Below are positions 42,743-52,287 of a DNA stretch of 64,000 bases, piece after piece. The DNA is taken from assembly GCF_022369515.1 (NCBI RefSeq), contig NZ_CP059724.1:2046001-2110000 (forward strand), written 5' to 3'. The DNA comes from Paenibacillus sp. 19GGS1-52 (GTDB lineage Bacteria; Bacillota; Bacilli; Paenibacillales; Paenibacillaceae). Each line of letters starts with the position of its first letter. Within the stretch, counting starts at the first letter, position 1. The notes beneath the pieces are model-generated. The model was not told the origin of the DNA, searched no databases, and worked only from the letters and a program-made list of their open reading frames with translations. The position numbers were made by a program, and so were the translations under genes.

Positions 42743-42772
42743 CAATATACGATGACCATAAGGCAATATACG
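42743..42772 (+). repeat. CAATATACG direct repeats upstream of the third importer
   Basis: CAATATACG occurs at 42743-42751 and 42764-42772, 21 bp apart (two helical turns), each preceded by AGG(T) and followed by RTGA. They lie about 90 bp upstream of the binding-protein gene. AraC-type regulators bind such in-phase direct repeats; the AraC gene at 46445 is the candidate. The remainder of 42627-42855 shows no gene. Confidence 0.45.
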
Positions 42773-42855
42773 GTGAGACAATGCAAAAGAGCGAGAGTAA
42801 AATTAGGATAGCGCTTAAATATTAGTAGCTATGAAAAACTAAGGGGGCATCAGTA

Positions 42856-44487
42856 ATGAGAGTAAGAGGAATCCTTACGGCATTGTTGACTGGATGTATC
42901 GTAATCGCGTCATTGGCGGGGTGCAGTAGTTCAAACCGTTCAGAGACTAGTGATCCCGGCACGAACAACACTACTGAAAAAACAAAGCTGACAGCCATTT
43001 TTGTGAAACACTCGTTAACTAAAGATGTGAATGAAATGAAGTGGCTCACGGATCTGGAAGAGAAAGCCAACGTGGAGATCGAATGGCAACAGATCTCCGC
43101 AGACTGGGATCAGAAGAAAAGTGCTCTATTTGCAAGCGGTGAAATCCCGGATTTACTGTTTAATGCGACTAAAAATTCGGATTTTGTTCAGTTTAACGGA
43201 TTGTTTGAAGATCTTAGCCCACTGATTGACAAGAGCGGCACCAATATACAAAAGATGTTCAGCGAACGCCCTGAATTGAAAGCGCTTGCTACCCAATTAG
43301 ATGGAAAAATTTATGGTGCTCCGAGATATAAAGGCATCTGGCCGAGCTCCACCGCATCCATGTTTATCAATAAAACCTGGCTTGACAATCTGGGTCTGCA
43401 AGTTCCCACCACCTGGGATGAGCTTGAGAAGGTGCTTATCGCTTTCCGCGATGGTGACCCCAATAAGAATGGCGACAACAAAGATGAGGTTCCGATGGAT
43501 TTCAACCCGATGGGCTGGGATTTCACACCAAAGCTTCTACTAGGCAGCCTTGGACTTCCTTTGTCGAATGGTGTGACCGATGGATATTTTACAGAAGACG
43601 CTCAGGTCAAGGATTTCTATGTGGATGACCGTTTCAAAACGTTGATGCAGTTCTTGCAGAAGTTGTACAGTGAAAATCTCATCAACAAAGAAGTAGTCAC
43701 ACAGGATTACTCTAAATACCAGTCACTTGCCCGTGGCAGTGGCACCACCGCAAAGGTCGGTTTTACATGGGGCTGGGAGACTAGTGACCGTGTGGGCAAC
43801 GAGTTGAAGGATCAGTACATCACCTTGCCACAACTCAAGCAGCATGCAGATTCCACGGAAGAACTATACTGGAGCAACGACAACTACTATCAGAACTATG
43901 GAGATAATGCGATTTCGCTTAGTGCCAAATCCAAAAATAAAGATGCAGCTATGAGATTCATTGACGCGTTCTATGAGCCAACTGTCAGCATGCAGGTCCT
44001 GTTTGGCGGTATGAATGATACGGATAAAGGTATCAAGGATAACGGAGATGGCACGTATCAGGTCCTTCCTCCAGCGGATTCTTCACTTGATCCCGGTTCA
44101 TGGAAATGGACGACTACCTTCGCAGATAATGGACCCATGTATATTGCGGACGATATAAAAAGCAAATTGATTCTGGGTACGGACATGCAGAGTGTTTTGA
44201 AAGAAAAGTCAGTTTATGATGATCTGTTGAAGAAGGTCGATCCACTAACTAACGTTTATCCGCAGGTGTTCATGAAATACAGTATGGAGGACACCAATGC
44301 CATGGCCATGAACCAGGCTAACATTAACAATATCACCGATCAGAAGTGGGCTCAGTGGATGACTACAAATGTGGACATTGATAGTGAATGGAACGAGTAT
44401 GTCACATCTATCGAGACATCCGGTCTGGCCCAAAACCTGGAAATCCGTCAAAAAGCCTACCAAGAGTATTTGTCGACCGTAAAATGA
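42856..44487 (+). CDS. Extracellular sugar-binding lipoprotein (LplA type)
   Basis: A 543-residue solute-binding protein with signal peptide and lipobox LAGC (Cys near residue 23), Ser/Thr linker and a large binding domain of the LplA/YtcQ type. AGGGGG lies before the ATG. It is first in a third importer operon followed 13 nt later by the permease, without the intercistronic hairpin seen in the other two operons. A GH31 glycosidase downstream suggests an alpha-glucoside or alpha-xyloside (xyloglucan-type) substrate. Confidence 0.88.
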   Translation: MRVRGILTALLTGCIVIASLAGCSSSNRSETSDPGTNNTTEKTKLTAIFVKHSLTKDVNEMKWLTDLEEKANVEIEWQQISADWDQKKSALFASGEIPDLLFNATKNSDFVQFNGLFEDLSPLIDKSGTNIQKMFSERPELKALATQLDGKIYGAPRYKGIWPSSTASMFINKTWLDNLGLQVPTTWDELEKVLIAFRDGDPNKNGDNKDEVPMDFNPMGWDFTPKLLLGSLGLPLSNGVTDGYFTEDAQVKDFYVDDRFKTLMQFLQKLYSENLINKEVVTQDYSKYQSLARGSGTTAKVGFTWGWETSDRVGNELKDQYITLPQLKQHADSTEELYWSNDNYYQNYGDNAISLSAKSKNKDAAMRFIDAFYEPTVSMQVLFGGMNDTDKGIKDNGDGTYQVLPPADSSLDPGSWKWTTTFADNGPMYIADDIKSKLILGTDMQSVLKEKSVYDDLLKKVDPLTNVYPQVFMKYSMEDTNAMAMNQANINNITDQKWAQWMTTNVDIDSEWNEYVTSIETSGLAQNLEIRQKAYQEYLSTVK

Positions 44488-44500
44488 GGGGGAACTTTCA

Positions 44501-45454
44501 ATGAAACCAGCACACTTGGCCAGAAAAATCCAACCTGCTCCAGGTAAGGGGTTCTTGAACGGATGGGCAGCTAATTATCAATTGTGGCTCATGGTTCTTC
44601 CTGCTGTCATTTATATCGCAGTTTTTTGCTATGGACCGATGTATGGCATTCAACTTGCCTTCAGGGATTTTGATTTTAGCAAAGGGCTTACGGGCGGTGA
44701 CTGGGTCGGTTTGAAGTATTTCGATCAGTATTTCAACAGCCCAATGTTCTGGCCCACCCTTAGAAATACCTTTGTGATTGCTTTTTTCTCCATTGTGCTA
44801 GGTTTCCCTATGCCGATTCTTCTGGCTCTTGTCGTCAATTCGATTCGAGGCAATAGACGTAAGCGCTTACTGCAAACTACCGTTTACATGCCCTATTTCA
44901 TTTCAACCGTTGTTCTGGTGGCTTTGCTGCAAATTTTGCTCTCGCCTACCACGGGTCTCATCAATGACCTTCTGAAAACGCTGGATTTGATCCCCGCCGA
45001 TATCAATCTTTTGGGCTCTCCGGGGGCGTTTGTTCCGGTTTACGTTATTTCAGCCATTTGGCAGTCTTGCGGCTGGAACAGCATTATCTTCATCGCGGCC
45101 CTGTCTTCTGTGGATACCCAGCAGTATGATGCAGCCAGAATCGATGGTGCGAACCGCTGGAAGATCGTCTGGCATGTGGAAATCCCTGCGATCCTTCCAA
45201 CCATTATTATTCTACTGATTATGAATATGGGTGGAGTTTTGAGTGTGGGCTTTGAGAAGACCTTCCTCATGCAGAACAGTCTCAACAAATCGGTATCAGA
45301 GGTTATCTCAACTTATGTGTTCAACGTCGGAGTTAAGTCGAATCAATTCAGCTTTGGCTCAGCCGTCGGTTTATTCAATACCCTTGTTAACTTCCTGTTC
45401 CTGATTCTGGCAAATACGTTTGCTAAGAAAAAATCCAATATCAGCTTAATGTAA
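44501..45454 (+). CDS. ABC sugar permease (LplB type)
   Basis: A 317-residue six-helix permease with EAA motif YDAARIDGANRWK. AGGGGG lies 9 nt before the ATG. It pairs with the next permease and the 42856 lipoprotein. As in the other two operons, no ATPase gene is present. Confidence 0.88.
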   Translation: MKPAHLARKIQPAPGKGFLNGWAANYQLWLMVLPAVIYIAVFCYGPMYGIQLAFRDFDFSKGLTGGDWVGLKYFDQYFNSPMFWPTLRNTFVIAFFSIVLGFPMPILLALVVNSIRGNRRKRLLQTTVYMPYFISTVVLVALLQILLSPTTGLINDLLKTLDLIPADINLLGSPGAFVPVYVISAIWQSCGWNSIIFIAALSSVDTQQYDAARIDGANRWKIVWHVEIPAILPTIIILLIMNMGGVLSVGFEKTFLMQNSLNKSVSEVISTYVFNVGVKSNQFSFGSAVGLFNTLVNFLFLILANTFAKKKSNISLM

Positions 45455-45467
45455 AGGAGGGGAATCT

Positions 45468-46397
45468 ATGACTCGCAATAAAGTAGAGACCTCACACGCT
45501 ATTGTCAGTTCAGGAAGTTTGGCTGACCGGCTGTATACGGCTGTTGTGGTGGTGGTCAGCATTGTTGCATTTATAGTTGTGGCGTATCCATTATATTTTA
45601 TAGTTATCGCTTCATTCAGCAACTCCACCATGGTCAATCAAGGACAGGTCATTCTTTGGCCCAAAGATATTAATTTTTACGGCTATGAGCAGATCTTTAA
45701 AGACACGCGTATTTGGCAAGGGTATCTTAACACCGTTATCTATACGGTACTTGGAACACTGCTGAATCTAATAGTTACGCTGCCTTGTGCTTATGCACTT
45801 GCCCATAAGAAGTTTAAGGCGCGCAGAATCATTATGCCTTTGTTCGTGTTCACGATGTACTTTGGCGGTGGAATGATCCCAACCTACCTGCTCATCCGTG
45901 ATTTGCATCTGCTGAACACGCCATGGATCATGATTGTGAACGGTGCACTCAGTGTTTTTAATTTAATCATTACACGAACTTTTTTTGAGAGTTCTATTCC
46001 AGAGGAGCTCTATGAGGCGGCTGTATTGGATGGATGCTCACATTTTCGTTATTTTATTTCCGTTGTCATCCCGCTTTCCAAAGCGGTCATCTCAGTTATT
46101 TCCCTGTATTATATGGTGGGTCACTGGAACGACTTTTTTAGTGCACTACTGTATATAAACTCGGATGAGTTGCAGCCTCTGCAGATCATTCTGCGCAATA
46201 TTCTGCTGTCCAATCAGGCATTTGCCGGCGGAGCCGGTTCAGGCGCAGGTGCAGGCGCGGGCAGTTACGCCCAGCAGTTCGCGGATCAAATCAAATATGC
46301 GGTGATTATTGTGTCGACTGTGCCCGTATTAATAATCTATCCATTTCTGCAAAAGTACTTTGAAAAGGGTGTTATGATAGGGGCGGTTAAGGGCTGA
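45468..46397 (+). CDS. ABC sugar permease (LplC/YtcP type)
   Basis: A 309-residue six-helix permease. The EAA motif reads YEAAVLDGCSHFR and the C-terminus GVMIGAVKG. A Gly/Ala-rich tract (GGAGSGAGAGAGS, near residues 250-262) in the loop before the last helix is unusual for the family. AAAGGAGG precedes the ATG. Confidence 0.88.
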   Translation: MTRNKVETSHAIVSSGSLADRLYTAVVVVVSIVAFIVVAYPLYFIVIASFSNSTMVNQGQVILWPKDINFYGYEQIFKDTRIWQGYLNTVIYTVLGTLLNLIVTLPCAYALAHKKFKARRIIMPLFVFTMYFGGGMIPTYLLIRDLHLLNTPWIMIVNGALSVFNLIITRTFFESSIPEELYEAAVLDGCSHFRYFISVVIPLSKAVISVISLYYMVGHWNDFFSALLYINSDELQPLQIILRNILLSNQAFAGGAGSGAGAGAGSYAQQFADQIKYAVIIVSTVPVLIIYPFLQKYFEKGVMIGAVKG

Positions 46398-46444
46398 TAC
46401 GCATTTGCGCACAGAACCTTGCCAAGTAGGAAGGTAGGTGCCTT

Positions 46445-47416
46445 ATGAAAAGAACTCTTGAACATTTGGAGATTATAGATGAGCTTGTTTCGAGGGACAT
46501 GGAGGAAATGCTGGTTCATGGCAGCCGTCAGTTCCGTATGAGTGTACACATGACACAGGTCCCATCGATGAACAATTCGGTATTATATTCACATTGGCAT
46601 GAAGAACTTGAACTGCTGTTTGTAGTCAAGGGCAGCTTACAGTTTCACGTGGGGCAAGACAAGTTCTCGGTGCGCAGTGGCGAGATCGTGCTCATCCAAC
46701 CCAATCTGCTGCATTCCGCAAGCCGGGAGGGGCGGGAGGAAATCGTGTTCTATGCGGTGCTGGTGCATTTCAATTTTGTTTCCAGCCTCGAGAATGATCT
46801 GATTCAGCAGCAGTATATCCTGCCGTTATTTCTGCAGAAAAGATGTTACCCTAAGTTGATTACGCGCGAAATGGACCAGGAACTGAAGATTTTTTCACTG
46901 TTGGAGGGCGTGCGTGACATCTATCAGCAGGAGCCTCAGGGTTATGAACTGTTAGTAAAAGCGAGGCTGTTGGAGATTTTCTATCTTCTGGAAAAGGTTG
47001 CTGTTGAGGGTACCGATGAGACCATAAGGCGGTCTAATGCTGGGCACAACTCTTTACTGGCCAAAAAAACGCTGGGGTATGTTCAGCAAAATTACAATAG
47101 GCATATTTCACTTACGGAAATGGCGAAGCAGGTCAATATGAGTCCCTCCTATTTCTGCAGGTTTATGAAAAAGCAATTTGATCTCACACCCATGGATTTT
47201 CTAAATGAATATAGAATTTCGGAAGCCGTCACGCTGATGGAGACAACGGATAAAAAGATTATGGAAATTGCTGAGATGACCGGATTTTGCAATATTAATC
47301 GGTTTACGGAAATCTTCAAGAAGTTTTATGGCTACACGCCTAAAAGTTACCGAAATGCCATCCGGAACAAAGTGGAAAATATAGATTGTACTGTTCGGCG
47401 AGATACCGATTTATAA
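46445..47416 (+). CDS. AraC family regulator with N-terminal cupin sensor
   Basis: A 323-residue regulator: an AraC_binding cupin domain (HWHEELELLFVVKGSLQFHVG near 51-71) and a C-terminal HTH pair (LTEMAKQVNMSPSYFCRF; IAEMTGFCNINRFTEIFKKFYG). It lacks a receiver domain, so it binds a small sugar directly. It lies 47 nt after the permease and 53 nt before the GH31 gene, as local activator of this catabolic operon. Confidence 0.88.
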   Translation: MKRTLEHLEIIDELVSRDMEEMLVHGSRQFRMSVHMTQVPSMNNSVLYSHWHEELELLFVVKGSLQFHVGQDKFSVRSGEIVLIQPNLLHSASREGREEIVFYAVLVHFNFVSSLENDLIQQQYILPLFLQKRCYPKLITREMDQELKIFSLLEGVRDIYQQEPQGYELLVKARLLEIFYLLEKVAVEGTDETIRRSNAGHNSLLAKKTLGYVQQNYNRHISLTEMAKQVNMSPSYFCRFMKKQFDLTPMDFLNEYRISEAVTLMETTDKKIMEIAEMTGFCNINRFTEIFKKFYGYTPKSYRNAIRNKVENIDCTVRRDTDL

Positions 47417-47469
47417 GGATTTAGGTTCGTACAATGATTGGTAATATATAGAAAGGGATAGGTGGAATC

Positions 47470-49467
47470 ATGGATATGTATCAGAGAGTAGGAAACCAGC
47501 TGATATGGCAGGGGAATGGGGAGACACTGTGTATTGAGCCCTGGGGGAAAGACAGCTTTCGGGTGCGCAGCGCGATGATGGGCGAGATTATCGACACCGA
47601 TTTTGCGCTGCTTGCGCAGGAGGTTTGCGAGGTTGAGATAGGTATTGACGGCAGTGAAGCTTTTATTCGTAATGGAAATATTAAAGCGGTATTGAAGCAA
47701 AACGACTGGACGAAAAATTGCCTGGTCAGTTATTACAATCAAGAAGGGCGTCTACTTCTGCAAGAACTGGACGGTCACGGTTGCCTCAATCTCTCTGCAC
47801 GCAAGTTTAAGCCTATTATCGGTGGCGACTTCCGCTTAACTGCCAGCTTTGAGTCCGACGATACAGAAAAACTGTATGGTATGGGTCAGTACCAGCAGGA
47901 CATTCTGAACTTAAAGTACTGTAACCTTGAACTAGCGCATCGCAACTCGCAAGCAAGTGTACCCTTTGTGCTGTCGAGCCTGGGTTACGGGCTGTTATGG
48001 CATAATCCAGCTGTAGGCCGGGCCAGCTTTGGACGAAATGTCACCGAATGGGTCGCCGAAAGCACCAAACAGCTGGATTACTGGATTACAGCGGGCGACA
48101 CCCCTGCAAGCATTCAGGCCAATTATGCGAATGCTACCGGCCATGTGCCGATGATGCCTGAATATGGGCTCGGCTTCTGGCAATGCAAGCTGCGTTACTG
48201 GAACCAAGAGCAGCTCTTAGAGGTGGCGCGCGAATACAAGCGTCGAGGGTTGCCGATCGACGTTATCGTATGCGATTTTTTTCACTGGCCTAAGATGGGC
48301 GATTTCCGCTTTGAAGAAGAATTTTTTCCTGATCCCAAAGCGATGGCAGATGAGCTCAAAAGTATGGGGATCGAGCTCATGGTGTCCGTGTGGCCCCAAA
48401 TCGATCTGGAAAGCGAAAATTTTGCGGAAATGCGTCAGAAAAATCTGCTTGTAAAGCCCGAAATGGGTGTGAATATCTGTATGCGCTTCGGGGGCGAGAG
48501 TGTTTTCTATGATGCGACAAATCCGGAGGCACGCAAGTATGTCTGGGATAAGTGCAAGAAGAACTACTATGATAGTGGAATTCAATTATTTTGGCTGGAT
48601 GAAGCGGAGCCAGAATATGGTGTGTATGACTTTGACAACTATCGTTATAAGATGGGACCCAATGTGCAAATCGGCAACGTTTACCCTCAATTATTCTCCC
48701 GCACGTTCTATGACGGCATGGTGGCTGAAGGACAGCAGAATATTGTTAATCTTGTACGCTGCGCGTGGGCAGGCAGTCAACGCTACGGTGCATTGGTCTG
48801 GTCGGGCGACATCCATTCCTCTTGGACAGCCCTCCGCCGCCAAGTATGTGCAGGGCTGAACATGGGCATCGCAGGTATTCCTTGGTGGACAACGGACATC
48901 GGAGGATTCAGCGGTGGCGATCCGGAGAGCGAAAGCTTCCGCAAGCTGCTGGTGCGCTGGTTCCAGTTCGGCGCCTTCTGTCCGGTGATGCGTCTGCATG
49001 GTGACCGAAAGTCCATGCAGAATATATATCGCAAGGACGGGAGCGAAGCTCTATTTTCTGGAGGAGATAATGAGGTTTGGAGTTTCGGGGAGGAAGTCTA
49101 CCCCATCCTTGTGAAATATATGAATCTGCGTGAGGTTATGCGCCCCTATACCCGCAGGCTGATGGAGGAAGCACATGAGAATGGATCTCCGCTGATCCGT
49201 CCGATGTTCTACGAGTTTCCACAAGAGGAATACTGTTGGGAATTACAAGATCAGTACATGTTCGGAGCAGATATTCTGGTAGCTCCTGTGATGGAAGAGG
49301 ATGTCTGTGAGCGTGAGGTGTACCTGCCTGCGGAAGCGAAGTGGACGGAACTGCACAGCGGGCTTGTGTACGAGGGCGGCCAGAGAATCACCGCTGCCGC
49401 GCCTCTCGATGTTATTCCGGTCTTTCTGAAAAATGACGCTTGCCGAGATTTAATCGGACTGATCTAG
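47470..49467 (+). CDS. GH31 family glycosidase (alpha-xylosidase/alpha-glucosidase)
   Basis: A 665-residue GH31 enzyme of usual length. The N-terminal beta-sandwich precedes the (beta/alpha)8 barrel. The nucleophile Asp lies in LFWLDEAEPEYG and the acid/base Asp in LVWSGDIHSSW. The WLDEAEPE form is typical of the YicI/XylS-like branch, which favours alpha-xylosides. There is no signal peptide, so it acts on imported oligosaccharides. Inference: it releases xylose from xyloglucan-type oligosaccharides brought in by the adjacent importer; isoprimeverose or sulfoquinovoside-type substrates are alternatives. Confidence 0.87.
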   Translation: MDMYQRVGNQLIWQGNGETLCIEPWGKDSFRVRSAMMGEIIDTDFALLAQEVCEVEIGIDGSEAFIRNGNIKAVLKQNDWTKNCLVSYYNQEGRLLLQELDGHGCLNLSARKFKPIIGGDFRLTASFESDDTEKLYGMGQYQQDILNLKYCNLELAHRNSQASVPFVLSSLGYGLLWHNPAVGRASFGRNVTEWVAESTKQLDYWITAGDTPASIQANYANATGHVPMMPEYGLGFWQCKLRYWNQEQLLEVAREYKRRGLPIDVIVCDFFHWPKMGDFRFEEEFFPDPKAMADELKSMGIELMVSVWPQIDLESENFAEMRQKNLLVKPEMGVNICMRFGGESVFYDATNPEARKYVWDKCKKNYYDSGIQLFWLDEAEPEYGVYDFDNYRYKMGPNVQIGNVYPQLFSRTFYDGMVAEGQQNIVNLVRCAWAGSQRYGALVWSGDIHSSWTALRRQVCAGLNMGIAGIPWWTTDIGGFSGGDPESESFRKLLVRWFQFGAFCPVMRLHGDRKSMQNIYRKDGSEALFSGGDNEVWSFGEEVYPILVKYMNLREVMRPYTRRLMEEAHENGSPLIRPMFYEFPQEEYCWELQDQYMFGADILVAPVMEEDVCEREVYLPAEAKWTELHSGLVYEGGQRITAAAPLDVIPVFLKNDACRDLIGLI

Positions 49468-49519
49468 CCGGGCCAGATTCTATCCCTTGGCAAAGGAAGA
49501 GATAAATTCAGTTATCTAG

Positions 49520-49547
49520 AGCTTGTTCCTAGTGGACAGGCTTTTTT
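49520..49547 (+). terminator. Rho-independent terminator after GH31 gene
   Basis: AGCTTGTTC (49520-49528) pairs with GGACAGGCT (49534-49542) using two or three G-T pairs, followed by six T. Confidence 0.8.
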
Positions 49548-49640
49548 CTGTTCAGGAAAAAAGATCAATGAAAGAGACACATGAAGAACATATCAATTCA
49601 TTAAAATGATATTATGTATCGTGATAGAAGGGAGGACGAG

Positions 49641-50321
49641 ATGAAAAAGAGGGTTCTTCTCGTTGAGGATGAGATTCGTATTCGTGAAATTATTGCCGAT
49701 TATTTCATTCAGAACGATTGGGAGGTACATGAAGCTGATAATGGAAAGGATGCATTAATCTGGTTTGATTCATTGAATCCAGATCTTGTCATCCTGGATA
49801 TCATGATGCCCAAGCTGAATGGGTTTGAGGTGTGTCGACAAGTACGAAGCTGTTCAGGTGTTCCTATTATTTTACTCACAGCTAAATCCGGTGATGACGA
49901 CAAAATCCTGGGGTTTGAGTTGGGTGCAGATGATTATGTAACTAAGCCATTTAGCCCCAAGGTATTGGTTGCCCGGGCAAATGCCCTGATGAAGCGGATA
50001 GAAGGCGGTCATTTGCCGGAAGGACAGATACTGTCGTTTGGTACGGCTGTTCTTAATACGATGGCTCATCGTCTGGATGTAAATCAGATCGAGGTGGAGC
50101 TTACACCTAAGGAATATGAGGTGTTGCGGCTACTGATATATAATAAGGGAATTGTCATTTCACGGGATACGATACTCAGAAGGGTATGGGGGATTGAGTT
50201 TGATGGTGACTCTCGTGTGGTAGATACACATATCAAAAAACTAAGAAGCAAATTGGGTAACGAATCTCGTCATATACGTACAGTGATTGGTACAGGTTAT
50301 AAGTTTGAGGAGGAGGCATGA
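49641..50321 (+). CDS. OmpR/PhoB-type response regulator
   Basis: A 226-residue regulator. Receiver: acidic pair in LVEDEI, phospho-Asp53 in LVILDIMMP, Lys in DDYVTKPF. The C-terminal winged helix reads LTPKEYEVLRLLIYNKG..VDTHIKKLRSKLG. GGGAGG before ATG 49641 sets the start. Its TGA overlaps the ATG of the kinase (ATGA). Likely target: the exporter operon starting at 52288. Confidence 0.92.
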   Translation: MKKRVLLVEDEIRIREIIADYFIQNDWEVHEADNGKDALIWFDSLNPDLVILDIMMPKLNGFEVCRQVRSCSGVPIILLTAKSGDDDKILGFELGADDYVTKPFSPKVLVARANALMKRIEGGHLPEGQILSFGTAVLNTMAHRLDVNQIEVELTPKEYEVLRLLIYNKGIVISRDTILRRVWGIEFDGDSRVVDTHIKKLRSKLGNESRHIRTVIGTGYKFEEEA

Positions 50322-52069
50322 GGAGACGGGGAGTTACATTCAAACTTTTTGTTATGACCGTTGTGTGCTTTCTTTGTTTTTACGGAATGATTATTCTGAG
50401 TCAGCTATTATTTTTTGACAATTTTTATCAAAATCAAAAAACAAATCGGGTAGAGAAGCAGTTGAAGAACTTTGCCTTAAGCTATGCAGGAGAGCGGTCA
50501 ATCGGCAGCACGGTTTCTCGGGAGGCAGCCCGCTTTATGCTGCGTAATAAAACTCAATTAGCAATTGTAACCCTGGATGGCAAGGTGAAACTGGATGATC
50601 CCTTTCAAATCAAATTGAAAAAGGATGATGGTGAGCTCGTCGTTCTGCCACTTTCCCTGTTCATGAGTCAGTATGGAGATGAATTGAGAGCGCTCGGTAT
50701 TCAACCAGGTGACCCATTGACCATTCAAGGCGAAGGCGATATGGGTGATTTATCTTACTCTAATCAGATTTATCCCGTAAGTATTTATAAACGTGGATCT
50801 ATGCAAGTTGGAGATTTGACAGAGGGAGATTTGACTACGATTTCGGGAGCGGTCACTGAAATTATACTTCCCGATATCAAATCCACTCAACGGCAGGGCT
50901 TGTTGTTCGAAGCGCTGGAAGAATGGTTTCCTCTATCCCCGGCACGGGCAGAGAAGTTGAAACGGCTTGAGAGGCTGGAAGAAGAGTGGACAGATTCATG
51001 GAGTGGTATACGGAATACTGTAATTATTCAACCAGCACAACAAAGCGCAGGAAATATCGATTTATTGTTCACGGTCACCTCCTTGCAGGAGGTTAGTGAT
51101 ACGAATGAAGCTTTGCGCTGGTTCTACCTGTATCTAGGGATCGGAGGATTTGCACTTATTCTCATTCTCTCGCTGTTTTTTTCTAAGATAGTCACCCGGC
51201 CACTGATTAGTCTGAACAAGACGGCAGAACGAATGGTTCATCTCGATTTCTCGGCTCAACTGCCCATTATACAAAATGATGAATTGGGCAGCCTGTCCAA
51301 CAGTCTGTTTACAATGTCACAGAATCTGGATGTTGCTTTGCGTGAGTTAAAGGAAGCCAACAAGCAGTTGGTTGAAGATATGGAGCATAAGCAGAGAATG
51401 GAGATCGTCCAACAAGACTTTTTTGCTAACGCTTCCCATGAATTGAAAACACCACTCAGTATTATTAAGGGATTTGCTGAGGGTTTGCAGGACAGAGTTA
51501 GTGCCGGAAAACAGGATCATTATGTCAAGGTAATTATAGAGGAGTCCGGGAAAATGGAAACTCTTGTTAAGGATATGCTGGATTTGGCCAAGCTGGAATC
51601 TGGGACTATAAAGCTCCGAAAGACAACTTTTTTGCTGAGTGAGTTAATAGAGAATATCTTGGATAAGATGGTTCACTTGCTGAAGCAAAAGAGGTTGGAG
51701 GCTGTAATTATACCTGTCAATGAACTTCCGATAAATGCTGATTTTGGATGGATGGAACAGGTTGTCTTTAATTTCGTTACTAACGCTATTCGGCATGCTG
51801 ATGAGGGTAGTCCAATAACTCTTTATATTACAGGTTTAGAGAGGACAAATATCTTTTCGATTGAGAATAAGGGCGAACAGATCCCTGAGGAGCAGTTGGG
51901 GACGATCTGGGAGCGGTTCTACCGGTCTGAGCTTTCACGGAATAGGCAGACTGGAGGCACGGGCCTAGGCTTGTCTATTATTCAAAGCATTTTAGATAAG
52001 CATGGCTTTCACTATCGTGCAGAGAACATAGAGGATGGCGTTCGTTTCATAGTCATGATTGAGACATAG
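50318..52069 (+). CDS. HAMP-containing sensor histidine kinase
   Basis: A 583-residue membrane kinase: helix about 10-32, extracytoplasmic domain of about 235 residues, helix about 270-292, HAMP, HisKA with phospho-His in ASHELKTPLSI, and HATPase_c (NFVTNAIRHA, GTGLGLSII). It overlaps the response regulator by 4 bp. The pair resembles envelope-stress and antibiotic-sensing systems (VanS/ResE-like architecture). A perfect palindrome after it ends the transcript. Confidence 0.92.
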   Translation: MRRRGVTFKLFVMTVVCFLCFYGMIILSQLLFFDNFYQNQKTNRVEKQLKNFALSYAGERSIGSTVSREAARFMLRNKTQLAIVTLDGKVKLDDPFQIKLKKDDGELVVLPLSLFMSQYGDELRALGIQPGDPLTIQGEGDMGDLSYSNQIYPVSIYKRGSMQVGDLTEGDLTTISGAVTEIILPDIKSTQRQGLLFEALEEWFPLSPARAEKLKRLERLEEEWTDSWSGIRNTVIIQPAQQSAGNIDLLFTVTSLQEVSDTNEALRWFYLYLGIGGFALILILSLFFSKIVTRPLISLNKTAERMVHLDFSAQLPIIQNDELGSLSNSLFTMSQNLDVALRELKEANKQLVEDMEHKQRMEIVQQDFFANASHELKTPLSIIKGFAEGLQDRVSAGKQDHYVKVIIEESGKMETLVKDMLDLAKLESGTIKLRKTTFLLSELIENILDKMVHLLKQKRLEAVIIPVNELPINADFGWMEQVVFNFVTNAIRHADEGSPITLYITGLERTNIFSIENKGEQIPEEQLGTIWERFYRSELSRNRQTGGTGLGLSIIQSILDKHGFHYRAENIEDGVRFIVMIET

Positions 52070-52141
52070 CCTAGGCATTGGAGGTTATGAAGTAGTTTAA
52101 GCATGGAAATAAGGTGTGAGCGTCTCTTAGATAACAGAGTA

Positions 52142-52187
52142 GAACAGGCGAGGACCATCGATTATAATCGATGGTCCTCGCCTGTTC
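52142..52187. terminator. Perfect 46-nt palindrome, probable bidirectional terminator
   Basis: The 46 bases from GAACAGGCGAGG to CCTCGCCTGTTC equal their own reverse complement without a mismatch, giving a stem of about 21 bp around a TTATAA centre. Only a weak T-run follows (TTGCG). It isolates the two-component operon from the exporter operon. Confidence 0.75.
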
Positions 52188-52287
52188 TTGCGTGTATTTT
52201 ATCGACACATAAAAAACACATAGGCTTGTTAGTCTGATGTAGAAGAATTTCAGTCTAAATTACAGGAAGAAACTTAGGGAGGAAATC

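Noticed and set aside
52142..52187. Transposon terminal repeat
   Set aside because: The palindrome is not paired with another copy in the window and there is no transposase beside it; a terminator is simpler.
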